From JABDKJ01 sp964609215 (GTDB lineage Bacteria; Bacteroidota; Bacteroidia; Flavobacteriales_D; JABDKJ01): 47,810 nucleotides of DNA. Below the pieces are notes generated by a model. That model did no database searches, was not told where the DNA came from, and saw nothing but the letters and a program-made list of their open reading frames with translations. The translations under genes were made by a program, and so were the position numbers. Numbering within the stretch: the first letter of the stretch is position 1; every line of letters starts with the position of its first letter. Positions 1 through 8,554 of this stretch are shown here, piece by piece. The stretch covers positions 1 to 47,810 of the forward strand of contig CAZSQZ010000022.1 of NCBI GenBank assembly GCA_964609215.1, in the 5' to 3' direction.

Positions 1-447
1 TAAGTCACCTTCTTTTTGATTTAAATATCGTAACTCAATTAGCAAAGGTATTCCAAGTTTTTCAGCAATAGTATTTAAAAACAAGTGTTTAATAAGAGTG
101 CTTTTGCCACTTCCTGCATCTCCAATTACAGTAATATAATTTGAAATATTAAACAATTCAGTAACACTATCTGTATGTACTATTTGAGTTTGATTTTTAT
201 AATCTTGTTTCAATTTCAATGGATAATATATATCATACAAAAAAGTTGGAGTGTTTCCTCTCAAAAGTGTCTTAACCATTGAATACTTCTCTTGTTGATT
301 GGTCAAATACTTCTTTAATCCTTTTCCAATAAATTGTTTCGCTTCATCATATAACCTGTCATAGCCTTCATCAAACAATTCTTTTAATTCTTGAACTAAA
401 GCTTTTGTAAAACCAATGACTACCGATTCTAATAATTTCTCTTGCAT
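1..447 (-). CDS. NACHT-type P-loop NTPase, N-terminal part (truncated by window edge)
   Basis: An open frame of 149 codons runs from an ATG at 447 to base 1 without a stop, so the gene continues outside the window. Residues 109-117 read GDAGSGKST, a Walker A loop, inside the context NYITVIGDAGSGKSTLIKH. Residues 67-79 (PTFLYDIYYPLKL) and the strand IPLLIELRYLN at 133-143 resemble the lead-in and first core strands of bacterial NACHT ATPases. In that family the N-terminal part is an effector or adaptor and the C-terminal part a sensor; many act in antiphage defence. The first 65 residues are short and helical, so any effector domain must lie elsewhere. Its neighbour upstream on the same strand is an SduA-like nuclease, which supports a defence role by context. 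Family assignment is fairly good; function is inferred. Confidence 0.7.
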   Translation of the reverse strand, partial: MQEKLLESVVIGFTKALVQELKELFDEGYDRLYDEAKQFIGKGLKKYLTNQQEKYSMVKTLLRGNTPTFLYDIYYPLKLKQDYKNQTQIVHTDSVTELFNISNYITVIGDAGSGKSTLIKHLFLNTIAEKLGIPLLIELRYLNQKEGDL

Positions 448-513
448 GCTGTATAAAAAATGTATAATTCGTTAAAACGGATATTTCCATATATCTCATT
501 CTTTGAACTAAGA

Positions 514-705
514 TTCTCTTCTTTCTTGAATTTCAATGGCGTTTTTGTTTCTCAAATTTAGTCGATTCATAGCCAGAAATGACTATCTGTTGATAAATAG
601 TCCGTTTTGTTGAAGGATTCGGCTTATGAGAGTCTTGGGTTATGGGATATCGGCCTTCGTGTCCCCACGCCTTTGGCGTGGCCTCAGGCCTCGGGCTATT
701 TAGTT
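514..705. repeat. Direct repeat, copy 1 (upstream of the NACHT gene)
   Basis: About 540-640 matches 1945-2045 at roughly 94% (6 differences in about 101 bases by eye), and 645-705 matches 2154-2210 in its flanks and ending. The second copy has about 100 extra bases between these two parts. Each copy lies just upstream of a minus-strand gene (NACHT here, the Shedu gene for copy 2). On the minus strand the first part is an open reading stretch, but nearly all differences between the copies change amino acids, so it does not look like conserved protein. The rest of this gene-free stretch (448-513 and 706-920) shows nothing I can identify. Confidence 0.75.
652..690. repeat. Nested palindromic element in repeat copy 1
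   Basis: Outer arms GGCC (652-655) and GGCC (687-690) enclose TTCG on one side and CCTCA on the other. Between them is a second perfect hairpin, CCACGCC (665-671), loop TTT, GGCGTGG (675-681). The equivalent element in copy 2 (2159-2192) keeps the outer frame but has an inner hairpin with completely different paired arms, which indicates that pairing rather than sequence is maintained. Confidence 0.7.
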
Positions 706-920
706 ATTAGTTTATAGTTATGAGTTGTTTTTGGGTTTTAAGATGAAAATTTATTTAGTGCAGTTTGTCATGGCATGGTCTACAAATAGAGACTAGCCAT
801 TTTATGGGTTCCTTGCCTATATTCCTACCATAAGTTCACTTTTGGAATGAACTATTATTAAAATAGAAAGCTTACACATAGTTGCAACCTCATTTTTACT
901 GCAAAAGGAATATACAATCA

Positions 921-1826
921 TTATTTACCAAATTTTCTTCTTAGACGTGCTATAATAGTATCCCAATCTTCAATATTAATGTTTGTTCGTCTTTTCATTT
1001 CCAAAAAATCCCTTATCATTTCGGTATTTGGTTTTCTTCCAAACATTAAGTGCAAATCAGGTTTAAAGACTTCTGTGCCATATTTATTTGAGAAAATTTG
1101 CCTTGTCCTTTCTAGGTTAAAAGCCTCACTATAATCTTTAAGTTGATTTACAGCATTCATTAACTTTGAAGTATACTTTCTATGCCCACTACCTTTTTTA
1201 TTAAACGTCTTTTCCTTAGGCAATTTTAATTCTAGAATCTTGCAAAAATTGGTCTGATTTTTTGGCTTTAAAACGAAATCGGCTTTCCATTTAATTCCTT
1301 CTTCTGAAACTATTGTGGCCTGAGGAATTATTTCACTATAGTCATCTTCCATGATCAAATCTGGATACTCTTCAAAAAATTCTTGGAGTTCTTTCTCTTT
1401 TAAGTCAGGCCTATTTACAAGTTCTTCTAGGCGCTGAATAATATTCTTCCATTTTGATTTTGTAAGTAAAATGAGTTCATTTTCTAATTGCACTCGACCA
1501 TCAGAGTATATATATGTTCCACCAGATTCTTGCTGAAATAATACCTCAATCTTGCCATTTCGTATTCTCAGGCATAAACGATTTACATTGTGAATTCCGA
1601 ATTCATCAGATTCTTCATTCCATTCTTTTTTAGCTTGATCAAGCGCTTCTATTAGCTGCCGTTCTTTATCTTTATGTTTTCCGAACTCCTCAAGTTTTTG
1701 ACGTCTAATAACATCAGTAATTTCTTCGCCATTTTGTTTTAATTCTTCCCTAATTTGCTCAATAGCTTCTCCAATTTGTTCAATTGCTCTCTCTAAATAT
1801 TGAATATTTTCAGGTACAATTTTCAT
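921..1826 (-). CDS. sduA: Shedu-type SduA nuclease (DUF4263-like C-terminal domain)
   Basis: A 301-residue protein. The C-terminal half (about 140-265) has the layout of the SduA/DUF4263 nuclease: ELQEFFEEYPDLI at 147-159, then a PD-(D/E)xK core with D183 (KADFVL), E199-x-K201 (ILELK), the trailing helix Q228-LKD-Y232, and the closing PDLHLMFGR at 256-264. These are the residues expected for an active nuclease. Shedu proteins act as single-gene antiphage nucleases with variable N-terminal regions. Here residues 8-70 are a long charged helix, probably a coiled coil, followed by a small beta-rich segment (80-120). The gene lies upstream of and co-oriented with the partial NACHT NTPase, separated by 473 bases that contain a repeat, so co-transcription is uncertain. 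Start is the ATG at 1826; no better one is visible. Confidence 0.8.
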   Translation of the reverse strand: MKIVPENIQYLERAIEQIGEAIEQIREELKQNGEEITDVIRRQKLEEFGKHKDKERQLIEALDQAKKEWNEESDEFGIHNVNRLCLRIRNGKIEVLFQQESGGTYIYSDGRVQLENELILLTKSKWKNIIQRLEELVNRPDLKEKELQEFFEEYPDLIMEDDYSEIIPQATIVSEEGIKWKADFVLKPKNQTNFCKILELKLPKEKTFNKKGSGHRKYTSKLMNAVNQLKDYSEAFNLERTRQIFSNKYGTEVFKPDLHLMFGRKPNTEMIRDFLEMKRRTNINIEDWDTIIARLRRKFGK

Positions 1827-2049
1827 CCTTTAGCAATTGAACTAGAGTCTCTGAATATATTGAATTACACATTTTTCACGAGTGTTTTGTAGATTTAATT
1901 CCGCATGAAATTGAACAAAGGTTCCCTCCTTCTTGAATAAGATGCGTTTTTGTTTCTCAAATTTAGTCGTTTCATAGTCAGAAATAACTATCTGTTGATA
2001 AATAGTCTGTTTTGTTGAAGGATTCGGCTTATGTGGGTCTTGGGTCTTG

Positions 2050-2069
2050 CCCTTCAACCATGCTCAGGG
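2050..2069. repeat. Small palindromic element, 14-nt loop
   Basis: Arms CCC (2050-2052) and GGG (2067-2069) flank the loop TTCAACCATGCTCA. This resembles the TTCGACTNCGCTCA loop that I recall from dispersed palindromes of many Bacteroidota genomes. The arms are only three base pairs, so taken alone the call is weak; the similarity of loop and size to the other elements in the window supports it. Confidence 0.45.
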
Positions 2070-2158
2070 ACCAGGTCCTGTTTGTTTCAAAGCGTTTTTG
2101 TTTTTTCGAAAGATAAAATAAAAAGTTAGAAGTTATGGGTCTTGGGTCTTGAGATATC

Positions 2159-2192
2159 GGCCTTCGAGTCCGGGCTGCGCCCGCCTCAGGCC
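2159..2192. repeat. Nested palindromic element in repeat copy 2
   Basis: Outer arms GGCC (2159-2162) and GGCC (2189-2192). The left arm is followed by TTCGAG and the right arm is preceded by CCTCA, the same ends as the 13-nt loop found inside mvaD. An inner perfect hairpin, CGGGC (2171-2175), loop TGC, GCCCG (2179-2183), occupies the centre. The inner arms differ from those of the copy at 652-690 but remain fully paired. Confidence 0.7.
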
Positions 2193-2261
2193 TCGGGCTA
2201 TTTAGTTTTTTTTGATAGTTAGGAGTTTTTAGTTGGGTTTAGGATTAGAGTATGCTCAAGA

Positions 2262-2534
2262 TCATCTTTCTTGCCACCAATCGAGCAAGTCTTCCGTATA
2301 CTCCTTAAAATTGATCTCATATCCACTGATGCCATAGGTCACAATCATTTCAGTCGACAAAACCCCTTCTAATTTCTTTTCGTCTGCACCTTCTTCAAGC
2401 ATAGGTATGAGCTTTTTGATGAGCGCATCATAGTCTTCCGGGGCAGAATCCTTTATAATATCCCATGTGCGAAAGACTTGTCGCATCTCTTTTACACGAA
2501 AATGAGCATGTCTATTTAATTCTCTTTTGTTCAT
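2262..2534 (-). CDS. Small hypothetical protein
   Basis: A 90-residue soluble, charged protein that I do not recognise. It begins MNKRELNRHAHFRVKEMRQV, has no signal peptide or membrane segment, and ends with an aromatic and acidic stretch (EYTEDLLDWWQER). It appears mostly helical. The reading frame is clean and the composition protein-like, which favours a real gene over chance. It stands alone: the gene downstream on the same strand is the Shedu nuclease, more than 430 bases away across the repeat copy. The 216 bases upstream (2535-2750) are AT-rich with no clear promoter or other feature. Confidence 0.5.
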   Translation of the reverse strand: MNKRELNRHAHFRVKEMRQVFRTWDIIKDSAPEDYDALIKKLIPMLEEGADEKKLEGVLSTEMIVTYGISGYEINFKEYTEDLLDWWQER

Positions 2535-2750
2535 CTAAAATGAATGAAAATAATCTCATTGTCTTTTTCTTTTGTTTTTTTTCCTGTGTTTTTTATTCCC
2601 ATCAAACAAACCCATTATAAATCCTTGGAAAAAAAATTCTACAAAAATTCGAGAGAGTAACTCACCTATTAATTCTAAGACGGCCATTTAATCAAACAAC
2701 ATAATAAAATTGGAAAGTTAAAAGAGCTTTTCGAAATTCTAATTATTCCA

Positions 2751-3884
2751 TCAAAATATACGCTCAAATAGTTCTCCATTGAAACGCATTACGCTACCAT
2801 CGTTCATTGCAAACCATAATTCCCCGTTCTTGCTATTGTATATTTGCCAGATATGTGTGGATGAAAGTCCATCCATTATACCGTAATTGGTTATGGACTT
2901 TCCATCGTATTTCCATGCTCCGGTATCTCGATCGCCAAACCACATATTTCCATTTAGATCTTCTCCTATTGCAAAAACGTGTTCGAGTGTTCCTAAAGGT
3001 GAATAATAGCCACCTCTTCGCAAACTATTATCCAATACTAAGCCTTGCGCTTCTGAAAAATTTATCGTTGTATCTCCATCAAATTTTAGAACTCCAATTC
3101 CATTATTTCCAATCCAGAGATTTCCTTTGCCATCTTCAAAAATGCTACGGATATGTAAAAAGCCTGTTTCTTCATTGAGTCTAAGACTTTCATTATTAAT
3201 CATAGTAAACCTTTCACCATCATATCCAAAAACAGCACCGTAAGTTCCGAACCAGAACATGCCATCTTTTCCTTTAACAAAAGGTGTTGAAATGGAATGA
3301 GAAAAATCATTGTCTGAGAGGACAAAGGGAAAAACGTGATAATTCAATGCATTTCCATCGTACCTGTATACTCCCGGCTTAGCTTCAAATTCATTATAGC
3401 CAGTTGATTCATCTCCTTTAAACCATAAGTCATTTTTAGTACTTTGCCATTCTTCTTTAAAACTGTAATTCTTTTGGCTATGCGTAATTATTTTTTCTCC
3501 ATCAAAACTGCTTAAACCAACTCCACATTCAAACCATACTCCCCCATTGGAATCTTCAAATATTGATCTCACCTGATTATCACTTAAACCATCTTCTGTT
3601 GTAAAGTAAGTCAGTTTTTCTCTATCAAATAAACAGAGACCTTGATTATGGCTTCCAAACCAAATATTTCCATGACTATCCTCTAGGATTGCACGAAGCC
3701 CATTTGCAAAACTGAGGTACAAGCTGGAGTCCACCTTGCTTTCGTATGGTTGAACCTTTTCACCTGATGGATTTATTTGAGTGTCTCCACCTGTTTGACT
3801 TTTGGTTGAACAAGCGTACACGAGCATTAATAAAAATGTCAAACAAATCAATATTCTGGACTGGCTATTATGGATTACACTCAT
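2751..3884 (-). CDS. Lipoprotein with two-component-regulator-type beta-propeller repeats
   Basis: A 377-residue exported protein. The N-terminus is a lipoprotein signal with the lipobox ending at Cys25 (LVYAC). The rest consists of repeats of the Reg_prop type, each with the signature (E/D)D..GN.W(F/I)G: LEDSHGNIWFGS, FEDSNGGVWFE, FEDGKGNLWIGN, GEDLNGNMWFGD and a final KNGELWFAMND. This repeat builds the periplasmic seven-bladed propeller sensors of hybrid two-component systems in Bacteroidota. Here no transmembrane, kinase or DNA-binding part follows, so it is a free propeller, probably anchored to a membrane by lipid. Its ligand is unknown. It stands alone between unrelated genes. Confidence 0.75.
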   Translation of the reverse strand: MSVIHNSQSRILICLTFLLMLVYACSTKSQTGGDTQINPSGEKVQPYESKVDSSLYLSFANGLRAILEDSHGNIWFGSHNQGLCLFDREKLTYFTTEDGLSDNQVRSIFEDSNGGVWFECGVGLSSFDGEKIITHSQKNYSFKEEWQSTKNDLWFKGDESTGYNEFEAKPGVYRYDGNALNYHVFPFVLSDNDFSHSISTPFVKGKDGMFWFGTYGAVFGYDGERFTMINNESLRLNEETGFLHIRSIFEDGKGNLWIGNNGIGVLKFDGDTTINFSEAQGLVLDNSLRRGGYYSPLGTLEHVFAIGEDLNGNMWFGDRDTGAWKYDGKSITNYGIMDGLSSTHIWQIYNSKNGELWFAMNDGSVMRFNGELFERIF

Positions 3885-4152
3885 TTTTCTAGTTGAAAAT
3901 TCTTTAATCTACCGACTACTCGAATATATCTCATTCATTTTTTGGAAAAGATATTAAACCAAACAATATTCTGTTTGTTTAAATAGAAGAAACTTGTTTC
4001 TATATCAAATCGTAAAAGTTAAACAGACAATGATGTGTAAGAATAAGATCTGCGATAAGGCATTCATAAATTACTTCATCTTTAGGTCAATGATAAATGC
4101 AAGCACTTTAAGAATACAAGCATACATTTATCCATTTTTAAATAATTAGTAA

Positions 4153-4181
4153 TTGTTATAGGGTTCATCATATAATTTTTG
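4153..4181 (+). promoter_or_regulatory. Possible promoter of the M14 carboxypeptidase gene
   Basis: TTG at 4153-4155, 18 bases, then AATTTTTG at 4174-4181, one mismatch from the Bacteroidota -7 box TAnnTTTG. The gene starts 20 bases further on. The rest of the gene-free stretch 3885-4200 is AT-rich and otherwise featureless. Confidence 0.3.
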
Positions 4182-4200
4182 TAAAACAATAAAGTATCTC

Positions 4201-6546
4201 ATGAAATTAAAATCGATTCTCTTTATATGCGTCATTTTTGTGGCGGAAATATGCGCTGCGCAGAGCTATTCCAGAGTTAAACTTCACATAGGTCCAAATG
4301 GATTGAATGGACTTGCAAATGCTGGAGTTGCGGTTGATCACCTTTTTCAATCTTCTGAATCTGTGTATACGGGATATTTTTCAGAATATGAGTTGGAAAT
4401 CATAGAATCCTTTGGAATTAGACATGATGTAGTAGTTGAGGATATTCAAGCTGCCTGGGCAGAAAGGAATGCATCCAATAGAAGTTCAAACAATATATCA
4501 TGTGATGCAGGCATTGATTTAGTAGAGCCAGAAAATTTTGAAATTGACGAATCTTACGCTGGTTTTTACAGATACGATGATATGCTTGCTGCATTGGATT
4601 TAATGCAGAGTTTATACCCTGACATTATTACGGTAAAGGCTCCAATAAGTAATTTTGAAACTTTTGAGGGAAGACCGATTTATCATGTAATTATATCGGA
4701 TAATCCTTCTCAAGAGGAAGCGGAAGAACCCAATGTTCTATACACAGCAATTCACCATGCAAGGGAACCTATGTCCATGTCACAAACCATTTTTTACATG
4801 TGGTATTTATTGGAAAATTACGCCTCGGATCCTGAGGTTCAGTTTTTGGTAGATAATACGCGAATGTTTTTTGTACCATGCATCAATCCAGATGGTTATG
4901 TGCTGAATGAAACTCAAAACCCTAATGGTTTTGGTTTGCACCGAAAAAATGTAAATCCTGTAAACGCATCTAACCCAGGTGTTGACTTGAATAGAAATTA
5001 TGGATATCAATGGGGAACTACTGGTATCAGTTTTAATACGCAATCCGATGTTTATCCAGGTTCTGGGCCATTTTCTGAACCGGAAACTCAAGCGATGAGA
5101 TGGTTAGTTTACAATCATGATATGTCATTTGCTTTTAATTCGCATTCATTCGGGAATTTAATTCTTCATCCCATAGGAACCACTTTTGATGAGTTTGCTG
5201 ATCATCATGATTATTATACGCAATTCACCAATTTTATGGTAAGGTGTAACCACTATCAAAACATGAAAAGTTCGGGGCTATCATTAGCATCCGGTGATTC
5301 TGATGATTATGAGTATAGAGAGGACATAGGTGTGCAAATGAAAGACACTGTTTTTTCCATGACTCCAGAGGTAGGAACATCTTTTTGGCCTTCAATTGAT
5401 AATGTATTGACTGACTGCAATAACATGTTAATTCCCAATTTAATGCTGGCACATTTGCCTCATAATTACTATGGAGTAGAGGAAGCGAATGGCGATATTA
5501 TTCTGGCTGACGCACAAGGAGATATTTTCATCAATGCGCAGCGATTGGGAAGAACTGAAGGAAGTGTAATTGTTTCACTAGAGCCTATAAATGGAATAAC
5601 ATTTAACACATCTGAACAAGTTGTGGAACTTAATTTAATGGAGAGCTCAGAGTTGAGTTTTTCATATGATATCGTAGCTGCTGAATTACAAAATGATGAA
5701 AATATCGAGTTTGAAATAGTAAGTGATTATGGAACATGGGTGGATAGACAGTTAGTGACTAAAATTGGTTCATTCCCTTCTTTATTGATTTCTGACAATG
5801 CGGATAATGACGATAATTGGCAAGGAGATTGGGAATTGTCTTCATCTGAATTTGTATCTCCTGGTATGAGTTTTACGGATAGTAATTTCGGTAATTACTC
5901 TAGCAATGAAACCAGTGTTTATGAAATGATTGCACCTATTGATCTTTCATTAGCTACCTCAGCTGCAATTCGATTTAATGCGATGTGGGAAATAGAATCG
6001 GGTTATGATTATTGCCAATTTCAAGTTAGCACCAATGATGGGGGTAGCTGGTCTGCATTATGCGGAATTTTTACAACTATTGGAGAAGGTGAACCGGGAA
6101 GTATTCAGCCAGAAAGCGAACCATTGTGGGATGGGTTTCAGCAAGATTGGGTTCAAGAATATTTTAACCTAAATGATTACTTAGGAGAGGTCATTAAAGT
6201 GAGATTTGTTTTAAGATCTGATGGTTTTGTGGAAGAAGATGGTTTTTACTTTGATGATTTTGAAGTGGGCGTTTCTCCTCAATTGGATACTTCTGTACCG
6301 GAATTAAACGCGAGTATTGTAGATATCTTTCCTAATCCTGCTTCCACATATGTGCAAATTAACACAAACATGAATCAGGGTTTTGAAGCTTATTTATTTA
6401 GTGTGGATGGAAAGTTAATCAAAACTCAATCTTTCAACACCAATAATGACGTCTTAGATATATCGGATATAGCTAAAGGAGTTTATCAGCTGAGAATAAA
6501 AAGCGGAGATGTATTTGAGGAAAAAAGGTTGCTTATTGAAAGGTAG
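4201..6546 (+). CDS. Secreted M14-family zinc carboxypeptidase with T9SS sorting domain
   Basis: A 781-residue exported peptidase. Residues 1-20 form a signal peptide ending CAAQS. The M14 catalytic domain spans about 110-430: zinc ligands H186 and E189 (IHHAREP), the NPDGY motif at 229-233, substrate-binding GVDLNRNYG at 260-268, third zinc ligand H315 (FNSHSFG), and the catalytic glutamate E390 (MTPEVGT). All key residues are present, so an active enzyme is expected. A middle segment (about 450-690) looks like beta-sandwich domains. The last 80 residues (IVDIFPNPASTYVQI to the end) match the type A sorting domain of the type IX secretion system, whose core genes lie at 40666-46466. Likely role: extracellular peptide degradation for nutrition. 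Neighbouring genes are on the other strand. Confidence 0.92.
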   Translation: MKLKSILFICVIFVAEICAAQSYSRVKLHIGPNGLNGLANAGVAVDHLFQSSESVYTGYFSEYELEIIESFGIRHDVVVEDIQAAWAERNASNRSSNNISCDAGIDLVEPENFEIDESYAGFYRYDDMLAALDLMQSLYPDIITVKAPISNFETFEGRPIYHVIISDNPSQEEAEEPNVLYTAIHHAREPMSMSQTIFYMWYLLENYASDPEVQFLVDNTRMFFVPCINPDGYVLNETQNPNGFGLHRKNVNPVNASNPGVDLNRNYGYQWGTTGISFNTQSDVYPGSGPFSEPETQAMRWLVYNHDMSFAFNSHSFGNLILHPIGTTFDEFADHHDYYTQFTNFMVRCNHYQNMKSSGLSLASGDSDDYEYREDIGVQMKDTVFSMTPEVGTSFWPSIDNVLTDCNNMLIPNLMLAHLPHNYYGVEEANGDIILADAQGDIFINAQRLGRTEGSVIVSLEPINGITFNTSEQVVELNLMESSELSFSYDIVAAELQNDENIEFEIVSDYGTWVDRQLVTKIGSFPSLLISDNADNDDNWQGDWELSSSEFVSPGMSFTDSNFGNYSSNETSVYEMIAPIDLSLATSAAIRFNAMWEIESGYDYCQFQVSTNDGGSWSALCGIFTTIGEGEPGSIQPESEPLWDGFQQDWVQEYFNLNDYLGEVIKVRFVLRSDGFVEEDGFYFDDFEVGVSPQLDTSVPELNASIVDIFPNPASTYVQINTNMNQGFEAYLFSVDGKLIKTQSFNTNNDVLDISDIAKGVYQLRIKSGDVFEEKRLLIER

Positions 6547-6599
6547 AAAACTCATCAAAAAATACCGATGGGAATAAATCTCTAAATCCTTGTTGTATT

Positions 6600-7316
6600 T
6601 TATACAACCTGTAAATTACTATTTCCCATTTTCACTACAGGTTCTCTATCCAAATCGCTATACGGATAGGCTCCATTTTCTTTTAACAATTTAAATAGTT
6701 CATCTCCTCCGTTTTGTCTTGCATATTCCATTTCAATCCTAAAAATCTGAATGCACAGTAATAAATGATGCTCTTCATTACCTATTAGAAATTTCTTTCC
6801 ATTAGGCTCATATATATCGAAGATCAAACAAGTATTTTCTTCATTATCACCTGTTGGCACTTCGATGGTATCTTTTGGATTTAGAACAGCTTCCGAGGAA
6901 TACCTACCAATAAGAGTTAAAAAGCCGCATGCCTTTCTTTCTATTTGGCTAAAAGGAGTTTGCTCTTCTGTATTTAAATCATAATCGTACTTCGTAAAAG
7001 CAAGTAGTTCATAGGTTCCAAATCGATTTTTCTTGGGATTATTATCATCAAGATTTAATAATTGCATAGTGGCAAAACCAGTTCCCTGAATATGGTTAGG
7101 ATAATAATACATATCAACTGCACCACCAATAGGAAAGGAAATTATTGCATGGCCGACTAAATTATGCATCTTACCTAAGACGAGCTCTATACCCTTTGAC
7201 TTAAGTTCATAATATTCTTCATGCTCCTCATCAGAAAATTCTTTTTTGTTCTGCTTTTCTTCATTTCCAAACAAACTTCTAAGTATGCCCATATTTAACT
7301 TTTCTTTTGGTTTCAA
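6600..7316 (-). CDS. SUFU (suppressor of fused)-like domain protein
   Basis: A cytoplasmic protein of 238 residues from the first ATG; a start at Met9 (MGILRSLFG) is equally plausible because it gives the compact N-terminus common in such proteins. The pattern is that of bacterial SUFU-domain proteins: GGAVDMYYYPN, GTGFATMQLLNL, GTYELLAFTKYD, then ENTCLIFDIYEP, a helical FRIEMEYARQNG and the closing LKENGAYPYSDLDREPV. Bacterial members occur in toxin-immunity settings and as orphans; no biochemical role can be given here. The start lies five bases after the stop of the MFS transporter gene, so the two are probably co-transcribed. Confidence 0.6.
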   Translation of the reverse strand: MKPKEKLNMGILRSLFGNEEKQNKKEFSDEEHEEYYELKSKGIELVLGKMHNLVGHAIISFPIGGAVDMYYYPNHIQGTGFATMQLLNLDDNNPKKNRFGTYELLAFTKYDYDLNTEEQTPFSQIERKACGFLTLIGRYSSEAVLNPKDTIEVPTGDNEENTCLIFDIYEPNGKKFLIGNEEHHLLLCIQIFRIEMEYARQNGGDELFKLLKENGAYPYSDLDREPVVKMGNSNLQVV

Positions 7317-7320
7317 TTAT

Positions 7321-8502
7321 TTAGTCCAACAAAACCGATTTTCTTTTTCTCAAAGCGATCAATCCAAAAACAGGTCCTAAGGCTAAAAGAACAAATATGC
7401 TGTTAGACGTTGTCCATTCAATTAGTAATGTCATCAATTGAATACTAATTATTGTAATTGAAAAACCGATGCAGTTTACAATGGTTAAGGCCGTCCCTTT
7501 TATTTCCGCGGGTGCATTTTTAGCCACTAAAGTTGATAGAAGTGGAGAATCGGCAATGACTACCATTCCCCAAAACAGAAGGAAAGTAATAAAGAGAATT
7601 TCAGAGCCACTACCAAAGATAAATGGGGAAACTAAACAACACAATCCTGAAAGAAGAAGTGCTGTAAATGCTGTTTTTCTAGGTCCATTTTTTTGTGAGA
7701 TATACCCGCCCAATACGCAAGCCACTCCTCCTATTCCAATAATTGCAAAGGACCAAACAGACACATTAAACGATTCTAATGAATGCATCATATTATACCT
7801 TTTCAGCATGAGCGGGACAAACGCCCAAAAGGCATATAGTTCCCACATATGACCAAAATAGCCAAAAGCGACTGAACGAAATTTTCTTTTCCTGAATACA
7901 TTTAAGAATGCAGAAAGATTAGTCTTTTGACTGGCCTTGCGAAAAGGACCGTCTGGAACCAAAACTGCCATCATTATGCCACCCAAAAGTGCTAGAGAAG
8001 AAGTAGCAATAAGCACATATCTCCAAGGATATGCGCCAATAATTTCCTTAAGTAAGTGTGGAAATGCCGTACCTAAGACTAAGGCTCCAACTAAAAATCC
8101 AAGTGATTTACCTAAACCTTTTTCAAAATGATCTGCTGCTATTTTCATTCCAACAGGATAGATTCCCGCCAGAAAAAAACCGGTACAAAATCGAAATGAA
8201 AGTAAAGAGAATAAGGTATTTATTTTCAGTATTATTAACAGATTAAAAAAGGCTCCAAGCAAAGCACTAAATAGAAACACTCTCGAAGGAGAAAATCTGT
8301 CCGCTATGGTTAAAATTGCAAAGGTGAGTGTACCCGTAATAAAGCCAAATTGCACAGCCGAAGTTAAATGACCCAAAGCACTTGTTTTGAGTTCAAAATC
8401 TTGAACCAAATTATTTATGACTCCATTTCCTGCAAACCAAAGAGAAGTACAGCAGAATTGGGATATCACTATTATTGGGAGTATTGCTTTTGTTTTCCCC
8501 AC
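7321..8502 (-). CDS. MFS transporter
   Basis: A 393-residue inner-membrane protein with about twelve hydrophobic segments, no signal peptide, and the arrangement of the major facilitator superfamily: a first helix with GNGVINNLVQDF, the loop after helix 2 (ADRFSPSRVF) in the position of the family's conserved basic loop, a central charged loop (RKASQKTNLSAFLNVFRKRK) between the two six-helix halves, and the second-half counterpart GGYISQKNGPRKTA. This matches the small cyanate- and drug-type exporters rather than sugar porters, but the substrate cannot be read from sequence. It lies 52 bases after the GH113-like lipoprotein gene and directly before the SUFU-like gene, all on the same strand. 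Confidence 0.8.
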   Translation of the reverse strand: MGKTKAILPIIVISQFCCTSLWFAGNGVINNLVQDFELKTSALGHLTSAVQFGFITGTLTFAILTIADRFSPSRVFLFSALLGAFFNLLIILKINTLFSLLSFRFCTGFFLAGIYPVGMKIAADHFEKGLGKSLGFLVGALVLGTAFPHLLKEIIGAYPWRYVLIATSSLALLGGIMMAVLVPDGPFRKASQKTNLSAFLNVFRKRKFRSVAFGYFGHMWELYAFWAFVPLMLKRYNMMHSLESFNVSVWSFAIIGIGGVACVLGGYISQKNGPRKTAFTALLLSGLCCLVSPFIFGSGSEILFITFLLFWGMVVIADSPLLSTLVAKNAPAEIKGTALTIVNCIGFSITIISIQLMTLLIEWTTSNSIFVLLALGPVFGLIALRKRKSVLLD

Positions 8503-8554
8503 TTATTACTTATTGAATCTTATACAATCAATTTCCACTATAAAACAAGAACCA

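Larger units (their letters stand above)
1921..2210. repeat. Direct repeat, copy 2 (upstream of the Shedu gene)
   Basis: Second copy of the repeat seen at 514-705. The 1945-2045 part is near-identical to 540-640, and 2154-2210 corresponds to 645-705. Between them is extra sequence (about 2047-2150) that includes another small palindrome (2050-2069). Together the copies bracket the sduA gene (921-1826), giving a unit of about 1.4 kb between direct repeats. Bases 1827-1920 and 2211-2261 of this gene-free stretch hold nothing else I recognise. Confidence 0.75.

Noticed and set aside
1842..2057. Minus-strand open frame of 71 codons upstream of the Shedu gene
   Set aside because: It lies in the direct repeat. 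The other copy (around 540-640) has the same frame, but nearly all differences change the amino acid and that copy is interrupted soon after, so coding is unlikely.
2807..3178. Plus-strand frame of 123 codons opposite the propeller lipoprotein
   Set aside because: Antisense shadow of a well-supported gene with repeat motifs; the translated sequence has no protein-like features.
4030..4149. Plus-strand frame of 39 codons in the gap before the carboxypeptidase gene
   Set aside because: No leader signal, odd composition (many Ile, Asn, Tyr in AT-rich DNA) and no domain features; consistent with chance.
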